Positions 23,200 to 33,379 of a stretch of 64,000 nt of DNA are shown here, piece by piece. Position 1 is the first letter of the stretch. The number at the start of each line of letters is the position of its first letter. The stretch is from Punica granatum (lineage: Eukaryota > Streptophyta > Magnoliopsida > Myrtales > Lythraceae), in NCBI RefSeq assembly GCF_007655135.1, contig NC_045129.1, forward strand, positions 15,474,274 through 15,538,273, given 5' to 3'. Made by a program: the position numbers and the translations under genes. Under the pieces are notes generated by a model. It did not search any database. It was not told where the DNA came from and was given only the letters and a program-made list of their open reading frames with translations.

Positions 23200-24060
23200 C
23201 AATTCATATAATTTTTACAGTAAAATCTCTCATCCTTATTCGCTGTGCGAGAATCTATATAAGTTCGTGAGGCTTTCACCATGTTTTCGCAGAATCTGGT
23301 GTGTTACCGGGCCAGAGTCTTCTCTAAGCATGGTGATATGTATTCTTGTAATTATATTATTCCTAGTTCTTTCTACGATTTGGTTCTTTTAGCTTGATTT
23401 CTCGCTCTATCTTACTGCTGGATTGGCTTTCTTTATTTATCTGGTAGTGCTCTGTTAATGTAACGGATCGAGTATAGGTTCTGACCCAATTCGGTTCAAG
23501 ATGCAGTTTCGTCTCACGCTCTTTGATTTCATTTTACACCTTCGGTTGTCTGCTCTAAGCTTTTATTGGCTTTACTCTGTTGGATCCAATTAGCGGAATG
23601 GCATCGGTGACAGACGCATCACCCCACGAACTGTTGAGGGGCTGTACATAATAGACGCTATCGATCTCAAGACCGAAAGAGCATGCACCAGAACAGTGCC
23701 ATGAGCTGATATTCTGATCTTGGCTGCTCGGGAAGCCATTCTTACGGTAAAACCATCTCACCCTTATTCTTCTATGCAATGGTTGATTTCATTGGTCTAA
23801 CAAATGATTTCCTAAGAAATGAGTTAATTGTAGGCTGGTGGTCCATTGTATGCCTTACAAACCGGCAGAAGACAGTATGATTTCATATACGGAACTGGCA
23901 GAATATCAACTTCCTTCACCTTTTAGCGATCTCTCGGAAATTCTCGCCTCTTCTGGAGCAGGGGGATTCGATGAGTGGCAAACTGTCAGTCTCTTAGGTC
24001 TTGACAGCACGGAACAGGCAATTTTGGGTCAACCGCACTAGGATTGCATGACCTCTAACA
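23200..24060 (+). pseudogene. Peroxidase pseudogene with exon 3 fused to the end of exon 4
   Basis: Contains intron 1 (about 23240-23575), exon 2 (about 23576-23745, with indels and an internal stop), intron 2, exon 3 (23834-23999) and then, without intron 3, the last part of exon 4 (GTCTTGACAGCA at about 24000) and the 3' flank. Intron 3 and about 430 bp of exon 4 are deleted at a shared AGGT. Clearly non-functional. Confidence 0.8.
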
Positions 24061-24089
24061 TCACCTTTTAGGTTGACTACATATTTGTA

Positions 24090-24615
24090 GCTCAATGGAG
24101 GAATACTGCTCCGTTCTTCTCCACCCCTTTCCGAAAAAGGATCTCACGGGTCGACGCCGATATAGCGGTAGTACCAGCCCTCCTTGCAGGATCCGAACGC
24201 AAAGACAAGAGAACAGTGCTCGCCCTTAGCTGGGGAAGGGAGAGCATCAATCTGCCACTGCTGCTGCTCGAGATTTCCACCATTCACGACGCCGTCCGAA
24301 TCAATCGATCGATCCAGCAAAGAGAATTGAGAGAAGGAAGACGATGAACAGTGCGGATTGGGGGCAAATTGAAAATTTCCAAAAATTTTAGGTGGTTTTG
24401 AAATTTTAAAAAGTTTAGAGTTTTAATTAAAATTTAAAAATATTTTTTATTATAATATTCGTACCACATCAGCATTTTCTAACGGCGTCAATCATGAATT
24501 GACGGAATGTATTATCATGTTACACTTTTGAAACATTTTGTACCGTCAAGTAGCAAAAAAACTTTTTGGACCAATCTGATACATTTGTAAAACTTTTTGG
24601 ACTACCAATGTAATT
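24090..24615. mobile_element. Relative of the 1150-1931 element, opposite orientation
   Basis: The reverse complement of about 24300-24430 matches 1185-1300, including TTTTCAATTTGCCCCC, an ACTGTTCATC motif and TTCTCTC-rich DNA. The borders are uncertain: the right part (24480-24610) has repeats of ACTTTTTGGAC. No transposase. Confidence 0.5.
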
Positions 24616-24715
24616 TACTTTTTTTTTACATATAGCACGACTTTTAAAAAATAGTACAGAAAGGCACAACCTTTAAGCATGATCTTCTTTTTTAACATGC
24701 AAGAATCGTAACTAA

Positions 24716-24900
24716 ACTTGAAGGTCATGTCTTTCTGTATTTTTTTTTAAAGGTTGTGTTATGTTTAGGAAAAAGTGCAAAGGTCATGTTTTTTTGTGCT
24801 ATTCTCCAAAAGTCATGTTATATTTAGAAAAAAAATGCAATTGTCATGCATTTCTGTGCTATTTTTTAAAGATCGTATTATGTTTAGGAAAAAGTGAAAA
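24716..24900. repeat. ~60-bp tandem repeat, three copies
   Basis: Three successive units (about 24720-24778, 24779-24838, 24839-24897) share GTCATG, TTCTGT or TTTGTGCTATT, and a TTATGTTTAGGAAAAAGTG-type end. Imperfect, non-coding. An inverted, degraded relative seems to lie just before (24635-24700). Confidence 0.7.
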
Positions 24901-25179
24901 TGTCGTATTTTTTAGGTGATTAACCAAAAAAAAAAGATTAATAATAACACCACAGGATGGTCGGAATTCCAGATATTGAACAGTGAGATCGATTGATGAA
25001 AGCACAAGTGGAGGTGGCCGGTGAAAGCTAGCTTTGGCTTAGTTTTGGTTGTTTATGGCAGTGCAACTAATTGCTACAACTCATGTGGTGGTGCTCATTT
25101 TGTGTATCCTATCTGATTTGAACAGCTAGAGATCATCATTGTATAAGGTGCGAAACCATCTGACGCAGTTAATTACCTT

Positions 25180-25500
25180 CAACATCAGCCTCAGAACTTT
25201 TAGTGGCTCTATCACCTTTAATAGAGCTGCGGGATCACCATGATTGTGCCTGTTTTTGGGGCTCCATAATCATATTATTGGAGCCTGTTTAGAGGAATCC
25301 TCTTCCCGGATCAGCAACTAATGGGTTTAGAGGAAACCCGAAGTTGGGTCAGAGCGTGCACTTGGGATACCACTTTCTTGAGAAAAGAACTTTCCAGAGA
25401 CCATGTTAAAGCTGTCGAGCCTATAGGTCTTGACAGCATCAAACGGGCAAGTTCGAATCAATTGCTCTGAGATTGCATGACCTCAAGCATTTGGATATGT
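25180..25500 (+). pseudogene. Peroxidase exon 4 remnant, module B
   Basis: Matches exon 4 of the intact gene from the Pro/Ser insertion (TTTTAGTGGCTC) to the end (GACAGCATC, GGGCAAGTTCG), with deletions and frameshifts, and continues into the same 3' flank (TTTGGTATAATATTCACC). It may be the displaced end of the pseudogene at 20570-21211 or 23200-24060. Confidence 0.8.
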
Positions 25501-25950
25501 TTGGTATAATATTCACCTTTTAGGCTGGCTAGATATCTGTAGTTCGATGAAGGTTTAGATGCGTTTGATTGATCCGCTCTTTAGGGCTCCGTATTAATTG
25601 TACGAGAAAAACGAAGGATCTTGATAGCTATTCAATTGATGTGCAATTTGATTGTGTATCTCAGAAAGTTGGCAATGAAAGACTATTTTGTGAAGTCCCC
25701 AACTGTATGAAAATGCTGAGATTGTTGATGGACAGAATCACATTAATCGCTAGAAAAGATATAGCAGGAGACAACCCCTAACTGCTAACTGTTGAATAAA
25801 ACAAGGCAAGTCTAGAAGGCATCATACCAAAACCAAGGACAAGAGGAGGACGAACCATAACACGAGTAAGACCACAAATATCATTGGTTTTTAGGTCTAT
25901 AAACAGGTAGACCAAAACCTCTTTTTTGAACTGTTGAAGTTGATTGAGTT

Positions 25951-26341
25951 CAGGGGCGGAGCCAAAAATAAAGTTGGGGGGGTAAATTAAAAGTTTTGGG
26001 GCAAAAGTCGAATAATAAAATAATTCAGGGGGCATTGATGGTTTTTTAGGGGCAAAAGTTGAAATTTTTACAAATTTATATGTGAAATTTTTAAGAAATG
26101 GAAAAGTCAGGGGGCAATTGCCCCCATGGAGCCTTAGAGTGCGTTTAGTTTCAGAGTTAAAATAACTTTGATTTTTATTTTGATTTTGATTTTGATTGTG
26201 GAAAAGGACAAATGAGATGGTATTATAAATTTGATTTGGGAAACGTGTGTTTTTGTTGTGTAGTGGGTAAAGTTAAAATCAAAATCATAATTTTAAAATC
26301 AAACTCTAAAATCAAACGGGCCTTTAATGGCTCCGCCCCTG
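25951..26341. mobile_element. CAGGGGCGGAGCC-type MITE, interrupted by another MITE
   Basis: Ends CAGGGGCGGAGCCA and, reversed, CAGGGGCGGAGCCAT are near-perfect terminal inverted repeats of a class common in plants. Flanks GATTGAGTT / ACTGAGGTT look like a degraded target duplication. The matching site in module C (about 31710) lacks the element, so it inserted after the modules were duplicated. Confidence 0.8.
26137..26323. mobile_element. Tourist-like MITE nested in 25951-26341
   Basis: Starts GAGTGCGTTTAGTTTCAGAG and ends with the reverse complement of AGGCCCGTTTGATTTTAGAG, flanked by TTA on both sides (26134-26136, 26324-26326), the target duplication of PIF/Harbinger elements. It splits the outer element within its right end, so it is the younger insertion. 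Confidence 0.8.
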
Positions 26342-26645
26342 ACTGAGGTTTCCGGGATTGAGTGGTCCGAGTATATGTCCATCAAAAACTTGTTGACAAT
26401 CCTGAGGTGGAGAGGGTTTCAAAGACAAGAGTACGTAGTAGTGGAGTGCCTCCTCCATGTCCAGCTGCCAGCACGTTATCGAGGTCACCCAAGGCCATCA
26501 TCTCCAGTTCCCTCATCTTCTCTTCAACCGGCTCGTCTCTGTTTCTATCTTCTCCCTTCACCCAACTGGAACTAAAACTACCAATTTTCTCAACTTTCCT
26601 TTCCTTCTCACCCTCGGGAGGAAGGGCCTCCTGAGAAAACAAGTT
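26342..26645 (-). pseudogene. YYS gene fragment, module B, minus copy
   Basis: The reverse strand encodes GEKERKVEKIGSF, VEEKMRELEMMALGDLDNVL, matching residues 110-157 of the intact protein. A 7-bp insertion (an extra CTGCCAG) then shifts the frame before the YYS motif. The N-terminal half is absent. Confidence 0.8.
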
Positions 26646-26880
26646 GAGAAAACCGCAGTTTGAATTCCTATTCAATGAAGGGAGAAGTAGAAGCATCGAA
26701 GACTTAATAGACGAGAAGATGAGGGAACATGGACTAGGGAAACCTCGAGAGCATGCTGGACATAGCAGGAGGCCCTCCGTCCACTACTACTCTCACATCA
26801 AAAGCCCTGTCTACATCATTAATAAAGATTCTACTGGGGACATATACTCGAACTTCTAAGCCATGCAGGCCATAGCCAGC
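26646..26880 (+). pseudogene. YYS gene fragment, module B, plus copy
   Basis: Plus strand encodes SIEDLIDEKMRE, then VHYYSHIKSPVYIINK and GDIYSNF before a stop, the C-terminal core of the YYS protein (intact residues 134-189). The middle is diverged and the N-terminal half is missing. It abuts the minus copy head to head with almost no spacer, forming an inverted repeat. Confidence 0.75.
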
Positions 26881-27475
26881 ACCGACAGCTCCGAAACGAG
26901 TTTTGGGCACCAATCTATTTAAAGGGCACTTACTTTTATCTGGTCTATCCTCCTGACTCAATCAAGTCCTCTAGTCATATTTGCCTTGTTTCATTTAGAA
27001 GCCAGCATGATCCAGAGGCATCTCTCCCGTAATTTCTCATATATTGTGCTATTAACTCCAGCTTTCAATAATGTTTAGAACTTCACGTGATAGTCTTTGG
27101 TTCAATCAAATTGCACATCAAAACGAGTAACTTCCCAGGATCCCGTCTTTTCCCTAAAAAGTTAAAGCCGAGTCCAAAACAATGAAGCAATCAAAAGCAC
27201 ATGAACTTCCCTTAAACAACAGAATTTGCAGCCAGCATAAAAGGTGAGTTATCATACCAAAATCCGAGTGCTTGATCCCATGAGGCCTTAGAACAATTGA
27301 ATTGAACTGCTGGTTGGGTACTGTGAAGACTTGAAGGCTCGAGATCTTCAAACATAGGTGAAAGTCCACTCGAGGGCAATATCCCGAATCCCAAGGATAT
27401 GCTCCTATCAACTTCCAGTGTACCCACCTGCTGCTACTCTGCAAAGAGAACCCTTGTACTTTCAACCGACTTTAA

Positions 27476-27698
27476 GGGCTTATTTAGATTGCAAGTTAAA
27501 ATTTTTTAATTTTAACTTTAATTTTATCTCAGCACACTACACAATAAAAATACATATTTCCTAAGTAAAAAATTTTAACTTTAATTTTAACTCAACACAC
27601 ATTTCCCAAGTCAAATTTATAATCAATTCTCATTTATTTTTCACAATTAAAATCAAAGTAAAAATTTTGTAACTTTAATCCTGAATTCAAACTGCCCA
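27476..27698. mobile_element. Small MITE
   Basis: Left end GGGCTTATTTAGATTGCAAG and reversed right end GGGCAGTTTGAATTCAGG form imperfect inverted repeats around an AT-rich core with repeated AATTTTAACTTTAATTTTA blocks. Flanks TAA are a possible 3-bp target duplication (Tourist type). Confidence 0.6.
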
Positions 27699-27973
27699 TA
27701 AGGGCTTAGGAAAAAACCACCGTTTTATACTAAAAAAAAAAAGAAGATGAAAACACTCGGACAAGAAGTTTTATTTTTATAATTATTTGTTTTCAATCTG
27801 CAACACTGAGTAGACAAGGCCCTAAGACAACCCTTACCTGGAACCAACAAAGAGACTTTCGGTCTTTCCAGACGAGGCTTGACTAGTTCGATTCTGGTCG
27901 TTGACTTCTTCAGCTTGTGGATCATGTGGTGATGTGACAGATGAGACACTCTCACAAATCCATCAGCTAATTT

Positions 27974-28548
27974 TAGGAGTGATCGGTTCCAGGTACGCTA
28001 TATTTTTCACGATATCCGGACCCTACTATGTAAGGTACAAATTCCAAAATTTTGGAATCGGACCTTACCTTATTGAATCTCGAAATCAGAACATACCCGG
28101 AACCTGTATTTTACCACAGGTTCCGGATACTCTATTAGAACCTGTAAACTTTTTTGTCTTGCTAAATAAAATCGAAAATGTTACATATATAATCAGTAAT
28201 CACGCCAAATAGAATATTACTAAAGATTTAGATTAATTCACAAAAAAAATAATAATATGTCTCATCAATTTATCGATAAAATTAAACATTTATAATACAA
28301 TATCACACAACAAAGTAATTATATTCTGACTCAGTAGAGGAGACAGTAACTCTACTTTTCTTTTTTTAATTATAAATAATCGATTTCAGGTACCCTGTAG
28401 GCATGAACCACAACCGGAACCGATTTTCACCGGTTTCTAATTTTAATACCCGGAACATATCCTATTTTTTATACCAATTACCCGGACCCATTAAAACGGA
28501 TAGGTTCCGACCGATTCCGAATATACACGGTACCCATTCACACCCCTA
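27974..28548. mobile_element. hAT-like non-autonomous element
   Basis: A 575-bp element with ends TAGGAGTGATCGGTTCCAGG and, reversed, TAGGGGTGTGAATGGGTACC, typical of hAT TIRs. It is flanked by an 8-bp target duplication GCTAATTT / GCTAATTC (27966-27973, 28549-28556). The corresponding site in module A (near 19204) is empty. No transposase frame. Confidence 0.8.
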
Positions 28549-28689
28549 GCTAATTCTATATGTGAAGTGCTTTGTCGTTTCCTTATGCGGGAAGGACAAG
28601 CTGCAGGGGAAGGGGAGAATACAACGACGGAAGTGCCCTTTTAAAGTCAACAGGTCGATGGTTCAACCCACCGACACGGATTGCATCGT

Positions 28690-29470
28690 ATCTTTTTTTT
28701 TTTTGGCCTGAATCGTTTCTTATCTAAATCTAATATATATTATTAGATTATTAGATTATATATTTGGACAATTAAAATCTCAAAATATAGTGTAGATTAC
28801 CACGTCTTTTCTTTATTTATATAAAATTAAAATTTCAAATAGTTATGAACTAGAACTTTCGCATGCACGAAACTATTCCGTCTTTGCTCTAACTCAAGAA
28901 TTCTTATTTTAAAATTTATTTTCATTTTTTAATCCTCATAAAATTTGCTAAGTTTTAAAAATAGATAGTGGATGATATAATGAAGGGGATTTTTGAGGTG
29001 ATACAGTACTGGGTTTCTTTTTTCATTTTTATTAGTTTCCTTTAAAATAGGAGAAATTCTAATAATTCATGTATATATAATTAAGTTTAACTTTATTATT
29101 CATTACATATGAAGCCAGAGGTATGATGAGCTCAGCTGATGGCCACAAAACACATGGAGCAATAAATATATAATCTTTTGGTTTCTGAGTTTTTCATCAC
29201 AATTTTTAATAAGAATATTCTTTTTAATTTTTAAAATATATTTCATGATAGGATCCAAATAAAATAGAATGTTTTTCTAATTTTCTAATGAGATATTGTT
29301 AGATACATAATATTTAATAAATTTTAAATTTTAAATTTTTTAAGTTAAATAAATATTTTTAAAAGGAAAAAATATATGTCATAGCACAACATTTTGTTTT
29401 TGTGTCAATTTTATCACAACCTTTTAAAATTACACTATATAGCACAACGTTTGGGGTGTAGCTTCAATTA
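28690..29470. other. Module-flank DNA between modules B and C
   Basis: AT-rich, no gene. Homologous to 19440-20100: both contain a TATATTATTAGAT block, an AATTTCAAA or AAATCTCAAA block and ATAGATAGTGGAT. This repeats the edge of module A at the edge of module B. Confidence 0.55.
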
Positions 29471-29477
29471 TAACCTA

Positions 29478-30123
29478 ATTTTCCGTGAAAATTAAACGGA
29501 AGACTGATGTTGGGCACTTGTGGATGAATGGCGGGCCAGACTCTAACCATATGCAAAGTAAACCATATTTTCACTCGACTAATGCTCTTTTACCCATCCA
29601 ACTCGCTCACCATCAATACTCGAATCTCATTCCCGCCTTTTCACAACAAAATTGCTCTTTTTGAAAATAACCACACTTTCAGTAGAATGAAAAAAATCAC
29701 ATATTGAACTTATTGCAGTTCATATAGTGAACAATGAATGAAAAATTGTTAGAAAGAAAATGGAAGCTAATACCTGTCAAAGAAATGCAAACCTTAATTC
29801 GTTTTTTTCCTATAGGAACAAAAGAGTGAGAGCTGTGAAGAGAGGGACTGACAACCTCATGGGTGAAGAGAGCGGAGAAAAGGTAAAGCGCTGAATTGAA
29901 AAGAAATTTGAGGTTGTAATGAGGCGGGAGATAGGTAAAGAGGTGAGAGATGTGTGAAGAGGCGGTAATGAGATTCGAGCATTGATGGTGAGAGAGTCGG
30001 GTGGATAAAAGAACACCGGACGAGTCAAAATATGAGTTATTTCGCATGTAGCAAAAGTTTGGGCCCACTATTCATTCACGGGTACGCAACATTAGACTTT
30101 CGTTTAATTTCTATGGAAAATTC
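29478..30123. mobile_element. Long inverted-repeat element
   Basis: The left arm (about 29478-29650) and the right arm (about 29930-30123) are inverted copies; for example ACCATCAATACTCGAATCTC (left) matches ACCATCAATGCTCGAATCTC (right, reversed), and AAATTAAACGGAAGACTGAT matches AAATTAAACGAAAGTCTAAT. The ~280-bp centre has a chance open frame only. The outer borders are blurred; a further partial copy of the right edge lies at about 30160-30250. Confidence 0.7.
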
Positions 30124-30129
30124 GACGTC

Positions 30130-31069
30130 ATAAAAGTAATTTGCTTGGGATGTTATCTTTTCAATCCACGGGTGCACAACATTAGCCTTCGTCAAATTCA
30201 TTCTTTTTATAAAAGTAATTTGTTTAGGATGTAATCTTTTCAATTGGATGTCAATTTGTTTGGTGCATTTATTATTTGCTTAGAACTATTACTTTTGCAT
30301 GAAAGTTTTTCTTTATCGTTTATCTTTTAATCGATACTTTAGTAAATTTTGAAGTGGTACAATGGTTTATCATATATATTAAATGAATTGGGACCAAAAA
30401 AATAACGAAATTATCAATTTTGATATGATTTTCCTTGATAAAGAGGTATACTTTGCATGTTTGATTAAGGATATTAATTTATTAATCAAAATTAAACTAT
30501 TACTAATTTATTATTTCTAATGAATTTAGGATTCATTGATGCACGTAAGTATAAGAAAGTCTCATATTGATATGTTTTGGGCCTTACTTTGAGAAGAAAC
30601 TTATATATAATTAATAATTTCAAGATAATTGCACTCTCATCGAAATATCGTCCTGTTGATGTTGAAGTAAAAACATCATTTTTGCTTAATCAATATTGAT
30701 GATTTTTTTTTTGTAATTTATTAATATCCTTAACACTATTCATTCGATTTTAACAAAATTTTATTTATGCATAACGCGTAAAATTATATAGATTAGTTGC
30801 AATGAAAAATTATTCAATTGTGCTTGTATAACGCGAGAGTCATCAACTAGTTATTATAATAATAAATGACATTTCTTGACCTTCCATAAATAAGATATTA
30901 TAATTCCTTTTTTATTAAAATATATATCATATCACTTTTGATGGTTGCTCAATAAACATCATTCATATAACTAAGTGGGTCGACACTATTCGACTAGATT
31001 AATCAGGACCCAATCGGGCTGCTGAATACCATGGTGTGTATCAAAAAAATATCAATTCATATAATTTTT
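30130..31069. other. AT-rich spacer with Helitron-like 3' end
   Basis: No gene. At about 30815-30852 there is ACGCGAGAGTCATCAACTAGT followed by T, a likely eroded Helitron 3' end. The next 200 bp (30867-31069) match the DNA just after the Helitron at 23074 (GACATCTCTTGACC / GACATTTCTTGACC), so both junctions descend from one insertion. Confidence 0.5.
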
Positions 31070-31330
31070 ACAGTAAAAATCTCCCATTCTTATTCGTCTA
31101 TGCAATAGTTAATTTCATCGCCGGTTGAACAATGATTCCTAAGAAATGCGTTCATTGTAGGCCGGTGGCCCATTCCATCCCATGCGTTAATCGTAGGCTG
31201 GATGCACCAAACGGCAAGTTCGGGCCAATTGCTAAGCATCTTGAGATATGTTTGGTATGATCATCATATTTTTCGGCTGGCTCGATGGATATTCTGTACT
31301 TCAGTCGAGGTTTAGGTGCTTTTGATTTGT
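31070..31330 (+). pseudogene. Peroxidase remnant, module C
   Basis: Holds intron 2 (about 31072-31158), the first bases of exon 3 (GCCGGTGGCCCATTCCATCC), then directly the end of exon 4 (ACGGCAAGTTCGGGCCAATT) and the usual 3' flank (ATATGTTTGGTATGATCATC). Almost all coding sequence is deleted. Confidence 0.7.
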
Positions 31331-31667
31331 TCATTCTTCCGGACTCCATATTAATTGTACAAGAAAAGAGAAGGATCTCGATAGTTACTCGTTAGTGTGT
31401 GATTTGATTGTGTACAACAGACTAGTTCATAAGGTCCACAATACTGTATTAAAAATGTTAAATGCTCAGATTTTTGATAGATAGAACTCTACCTATAGCT
31501 AGTAAAGAGATACCATAATTACAAGGAACCGCAGGAGATGACTCCTGACTGCTAAGTGCTGAAACAAAACACAGCACGTCTTAGAGGCCATCAGACGATC
31601 AACAACCAAAGACGAGACGACGAACCATATCGTGATTAAGATCACACATATATCATTGATTTGTGGT

Positions 31668-32300
31668 CTATAAACGGGTAGACCCGAACCTCTTCTTTGA
31701 TCTGTTGAAGCTGGTTGAGGTTTCCGGGACCGAGTAGTCCGAGTATATGTCCATCAAAAACCTGTTGACTATCCCGAGTAAGACCGGACTACTGAGACGA
31801 GAGTAGTAGTGGAGTGCCTCCTCCATGTCCAGCACGTTCTCGAGGTCACCCAAGTCCATCAATTCCAGCTCCCTCATCTTCTCTTCTATCACGTCTTCAC
31901 AGCTTCCATCTTCTCCTTTCACCGAACGGAAACTACAACTCCCCATTTTCTCAACCTTTCTTTCCTTTTCCCCATCCTCGAGGCAAGGCCTCGCAAACTT
32001 CATGAAGCTTCCACCAAACACATCCTCATCTTCTTCTCCCTTCACACGCTGATCCTTTGGCGACATCGCTTCATCCTTTCTCATTTTCTCGTGCATATCA
32101 AGCTCCGAACCGTATGGGCACCTGGCCTTGTGCTGACCAGCTTGGAGGAGTTTCTGCCTTGTGCGGCTGCAAGAGAACGGGCGGAGCAGAGAGGACCTGG
32201 GCAGCTTTCGGCACCTTTTATAGAGGAAGGACTTGAGGCCTCGGAGGGTCTTCGGGAAGGAGTACTTCTTGGTTTCTTGGACATATCCTAATTCCCCCAT
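31668..32300 (-). CDS. Uncharacterised plant protein with C-terminal YYS/SPV/DIYS motif
   Basis: Single exon, 210 aa from the ATG at 32300 (MGELGYVQ); the frame is open to 32546, but the extra N-terminus is low in complexity and I prefer the internal start. The N-terminal third is basic (YKRCRKLPRSSLLR, 28-41). The middle is acidic and charged (RVKGEEDEDVF). The C-terminal core at 138-189 contains EEKMRELELMDLGDLENVLD, then ALHYYSRLSSPVLLGIVNRF and LMDIYSDY, and it is this core that survives in the five broken copies. It is faintly like the OVATE domain (acidic helix, YxSLxSP, IVxxF), but I do not assign that. Function unknown. In module C it is convergent with a peroxidase remnant, as in module A. 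Confidence 0.7.
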   Translation of the reverse strand: MGELGYVQETKKYSFPKTLRGLKSFLYKRCRKLPRSSLLRPFSCSRTRQKLLQAGQHKARCPYGSELDMHEKMRKDEAMSPKDQRVKGEEDEDVFGGSFMKFARPCLEDGEKERKVEKMGSCSFRSVKGEDGSCEDVIEEKMRELELMDLGDLENVLDMEEALHYYSRLSSPVLLGIVNRFLMDIYSDYSVPETSTSFNRSKKRFGSTRL

Positions 32301-33379
32301 CACAACTTTTCCGACGATACGCAACTGCTCGTTCGGTTTCTTTCCTTCTCCTCCTCCTGCTTCTTCTCCTCTGAGAATATTGTGGTGAGTGTGGAGTGAT
32401 AAGGGAAGGTATGGATAGGTGACGGCAGAGAAGTGTCTGAAGTTGCCCGGAGACAAAGGCATTGCAGCCGGAAAGCGATATTTCGTTTTGGCTTTATATA
32501 CTACAACTTTTGTCCTAATACACTCACTCCTCTTACCGAACTCCATGACCCATAAGTCTTATTCCCTCCCTTCTGTTCCAAACTCCAAAACCCAATAATT
32601 TCTCTCCATTCAGAGAGATAACATAACAATGCCAGCAGGGTAAGTACAGAGCAGCATCTAATGCTCTGTTTGGTAGTTAATGTATAGGGTAGGATTGGAG
32701 AAAGCATATTATCTTATCCCAGTGTGTTGTCTGGATTAGCAAACTTCTTGATCTGAAACATTATGACCTTTGGAAGAAAAATAAAATTCATGGTTTACCT
32801 ACTATAGAGCCATAACTAAATAATTAAATTCTTCTCTTTGTAAGGAAAATAGAATTAGATCTTGCTGAGAATTATTATCTGAATATTCTTGTTGGACCTC
32901 TCTTTCATATATAGATAATAGATGTGTGAGAGAGACCATGAAAAGAAGATCTCGGAAAATTCAGATGGTGGTCCTGGTCAAGTGGACACAAAGAGTCTGT
33001 AGGGAAGCATGTCAAGGTCTCCGTGTACGAGGCAAACTAAAATGAAGATAAAAAAAATAAAAAGTTAATAAGACGACCACAAGATGCCTGCCACCTGCAA
33101 TTCCCCGATACTGAACAGCGAGATCAAGATTAATGAAAGCACAAGCGGGGTTGGTATTGAATGGTTGAAATTGATAGATGCAATATTAAGAGGCAGCAGG
33201 GCAGTGGCCAGTGGTTGGTGAAAGTTTTGGTTGTTCATGGCATTGCAACTAATTGCAGCAACTCAAGTGCTAGTTCTCATTATGTGGACAACATCCGATT
33301 TGAACAGATCGGCAGCGTATTAGGTGCGAAACCATTTGATCATGGCATTACTGGAATATCAGCAAGTGAAGGGAGAAGA
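32301..33379. other. Spacer between the head-to-head YYS copies, module C
   Basis: Should hold the promoter of the YYS gene. The stretch at 33100-33350 is related to 24955-25170 and 18140-18225 (shared GAAAGCACAAG, TTTTGGTTGTTCATGG and TAATTGCAGCAA), so it is part of the repeated module. No other gene seen; a 74-codon frame (33161-33385) is probably chance. Confidence 0.5.

Larger units (their letters stand above)
27160..28660 (-). pseudogene. Inverted peroxidase remnant, module B
   Basis: On the minus strand: promoter-like block (28660-28556), ATG at 27963 with a stop two codons later, intron-1-like DNA (to about 27810), then the end of exon 4 (about 27440-27290: ACTGGAAGTTG, CTTGGGAT, GATCTCGAGCC) and 3' flank. 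A hAT-like element (27974-28548) and a MITE (27476-27698) have inserted. Exons 2 and 3 are missing. Confidence 0.65.

Noticed and set aside
31668..32300. Calling the YYS gene an OVATE family protein
   Set aside because: Only a faint pattern match in about 50 residues; key OVATE positions cannot be confirmed by eye.
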